Shown in pieces: positions 62,500-64,000 of a stretch of 64,000 nucleotides of DNA. This DNA is from Aquiflexum balticum DSM 16537 (GTDB lineage: Bacteria > Bacteroidota > Bacteroidia > Cytophagales > Cyclobacteriaceae). The position numbers were made by a program, and so were the translations under genes. Under the pieces are notes generated by a model. The model saw only the letters and a program-made list of their open reading frames with translations. It was not told the origin of the DNA and made no database searches. How positions within the stretch are numbered: position 1 is the stretch's first letter; each line of letters starts with the position of its first letter. The DNA is taken from positions 3,242,001-3,306,000 of the forward strand of contig NZ_LT838813.1 of assembly GCF_900176595.1 (NCBI RefSeq), given 5' to 3'.

Positions 62500-63162
62500 T
62501 CAATTCGCCGGTTTCCCGAAAATCCAAGAGGCACCAAGTCCGAAATTGAAAAAACTCCCCTTTTCTCCTGGAACAAACGTCAGCCCAATCTCAGGTCTTG
62601 CTACCCAATTTCTCATAAATCCGATTCCAGCGCCCAAATTCAAGCCTAGTGGGTTTTCCTCAAAAGCATCACCTTCTTGTAAAGAGATCAAATATTTGGG
62701 AGTGAAGGTAAGATGGGTGTTTGTAGTCAAAGGTACGGTGAAAAGTACGGCAGGATTAAAAAACCAAGTTGCACCCGCTCCTTCCTCTAATGCTGTTGAA
62801 AATGGAAGGTGAAAGGCAATTTTATTATTTTTGGTGCCTATTTTTGGGCCGATACTGATGAAACTGATCCCATCCCCAATCCCATAATCTTTGAACCATA
62901 ACCTGTCGTACCTGACCCTTAACTCGAATCTTTCGCCAAATCCAAAACCAGTTTGCAGTCCAAGATTATTAAAGGCGAATAGCGATTCTCCGTCATATGA
63001 CAAATTAACCCCCGTATAATGGGCAGTAGCTTCGATTTTTCCTTTGCCTACCATTTTTGCACTTTGATATTCCCCAAATATTATTTGGGCGACACTTTGA
63101 TTGGTCTGTAAAACCATAAGGGAAAACATTCCCAATACCAGTAATTTTTTGATAGTTTTCAT
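62500..63162 (-). CDS. Outer-membrane beta-barrel protein of unknown function
   Basis: 220 residues from ATG 63160-63162, with signal peptide KKLLVLGMFSLMVLQTNQSV; a longer start at 63204 would put a Cys-rich peptide before the signal and is rejected. The mature protein is Gly-rich with alternating strands (GFGFGERFELRVRYDRLWF, FFNFGLGASWIFG) typical of small OmpW/transporter-like barrels. Function unknown. Confidence 0.72.
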   Translation of the reverse strand: MKTIKKLLVLGMFSLMVLQTNQSVAQIIFGEYQSAKMVGKGKIEATAHYTGVNLSYDGESLFAFNNLGLQTGFGFGERFELRVRYDRLWFKDYGIGDGISFISIGPKIGTKNNKIAFHLPFSTALEEGAGATWFFNPAVLFTVPLTTNTHLTFTPKYLISLQEGDAFEENPLGLNLGAGIGFMRNWVARPEIGLTFVPGEKGSFFNFGLGASWIFGKPAN

Positions 63163-63204
63163 TTTGTTTTCGTCAGAGTTTATTGTGCTGACGCCGCACA
63201 TCAA

Positions 63205-63654
63205 GGTTTGAAAAATGATTGATTTATTGGATTCTTACTCAGTTGAATTAGCTTACCTTCAGATTATACATTGAATGTAGCCAGTCTTGAGCCCGGTCCA
63301 TAATTGGAAAAAATGTTATAATTCTATGCTTTGGTATTCTTTCCTGATGGTTGCCTTGATCAGGAAAAGATTAAATGATTTTTGCAAAATTTTCCTTTAT
63401 TAAGGGATGAATGCAGGTTTTTTACAAAATTTATATTGCTAAGAATTCCAAAAAACAAAAAAAATCAGGTCTTTTTATTCAATATGAGGTTGATATTATT
63501 GTCATTCTTTTACTGAGATTATCAATCTTTTGAAAATTAACAATTCTAACAGAGTTTAAATCGGATACTAGATTGTTTAGAAATATTCAGCTTATAAAGA
63601 GGTTTTCTTTTAATTTGCTTCGAATTGTATCATTCAACCTTCTTTCCTCAAGAA
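63205..63654. other. Intergenic, AT-rich
   Basis: About 450 bases with no supported gene, between two divergent genes. It likely holds promoters for both; I see no conserved hairpin or repeat. Confidence 0.5.
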
Positions 63655-64000
63655 ATGAAAAAATACCTATCCATAGTATCAGGTCTGTCACTCTCCTTTA
63701 TTCTTGGTTTTTACCTTAATAGCACTCCTCCTAGTCAAATTAAAGAGACATCTCTTATAAGTGTTAACCAATTCAATCCAGCTATGCAAAACATCAAATT
63801 AGGGGCTTTTTCTGTAAGCCTTAGTGTCAAGGATCTCAAAATTTCCAAGGAATTTTATGAAAATCTAGGATTTTCAGTATTTGCAGGAAGTATGGAGTCC
63901 AACTACCTGATCATGAAAAATGAGGATACGCTAATTGGCTTGTTTCAGGGGATGTTTGAAGGCAATATCCTGACCTTTAATCCGGGTTGGGACCAAGATG
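63655..64000 (+). CDS. VOC-family (glyoxalase-like) protein, 3' end outside the window
   Basis: 115 residues are visible from ATG 63655. A signal anchor ([20 protein letters not shown]) is followed by a linker and the VOC start ([47 protein letters not shown]), the first beta-alpha-beta unit of the glyoxalase/bleomycin-resistance fold. Unusual in being exported or membrane-anchored. The frame is open at the window edge. Confidence 0.75.
   Translation, partial: MKKYLSIVSGLSLSFILGFYLNSTPPSQIKETSLISVNQFNPAMQNIKLGAFSVSLSVKDLKISKEFYENLGFSVFAGSMESNYLIMKNEDTLIGLFQGMFEGNILTFNPGWDQD

Overview
The window looks like the chromosome of a Bacteroidota bacterium, most probably order Cytophagales (Cyclobacteriaceae-like). 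The evidence is a 4,334-residue type IX secretion (T9SS) type B sorted surface protein followed directly by a PorP/SprF gene, a one-protein hybrid two-component system with a Reg_prop propeller and AraC output, a LytTR/LytS pair, tricorn-like S41 peptidases with PDZ domains, and many small exported proteins and lipoproteins. No rRNA, tRNA or CRISPR array was seen.

Layout. 1-6.9 kb is housekeeping: an RqcH/NFACT protein, a PhnP-like metallo-hydrolase, a small phosphorelay (receiver plus receiver-HPt), miaA, pfkA and ssb. From 7.2 to 22.8 kb is an accessory region that I read as two integron-like gene-cassette arrays. 22.9-33 kb holds a serine carboxypeptidase, a PagL-like outer-membrane protein and two signalling systems. 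33.4-38.2 kb holds small exported proteins around an IS91-type element with its own tyrosine recombinase. 38.4-52.4 kb is the giant adhesin and its SprF partner. 52.6-61.3 kb has two tricorn-like peptidases flanking a lipoprotein beta-propeller. The end holds a DUF2975/HTH pair, a truncated UPF0158-like gene, an outer-membrane barrel and the start of a VOC protein.

The most interesting region is 7.2-22.8 kb. Small, same-strand, mostly unrelated genes are separated by 80-140 bp imperfect palindromes. Each cassette begins with GTT plus a cassette-specific word, and the palindrome at its end begins with the reverse complement of that same word (for example GTTGGCGGTA at 7352 and TACCGCCAAC at 9861; GTTGGCATTA at 15816 and TAATGCCAAC at 16446). 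This is the behaviour expected of integron attC sites cut at G^TT. Both arrays start after a shared leader with identical spacing (114 nt from GGTATTTTTTG to the G^TT), ending AATAAACAAG^TTG, which resembles the end of an attI site. Two almost identical group II introns lie inside attC-like sites, both splitting the core at GT|T, and a third divergent intron fragment sits at the equivalent place. No IntI-type integrase is in the window. Cassette contents include a likely three-gene AAA-ATPase defence operon in first position, several exported or membrane proteins of unknown function, and a HigBA-like toxin-antitoxin pair.

Limits: everything is read from sequence by eye. Family names come from recognisable motifs, alignments are manual, and no database search or folding program was run.
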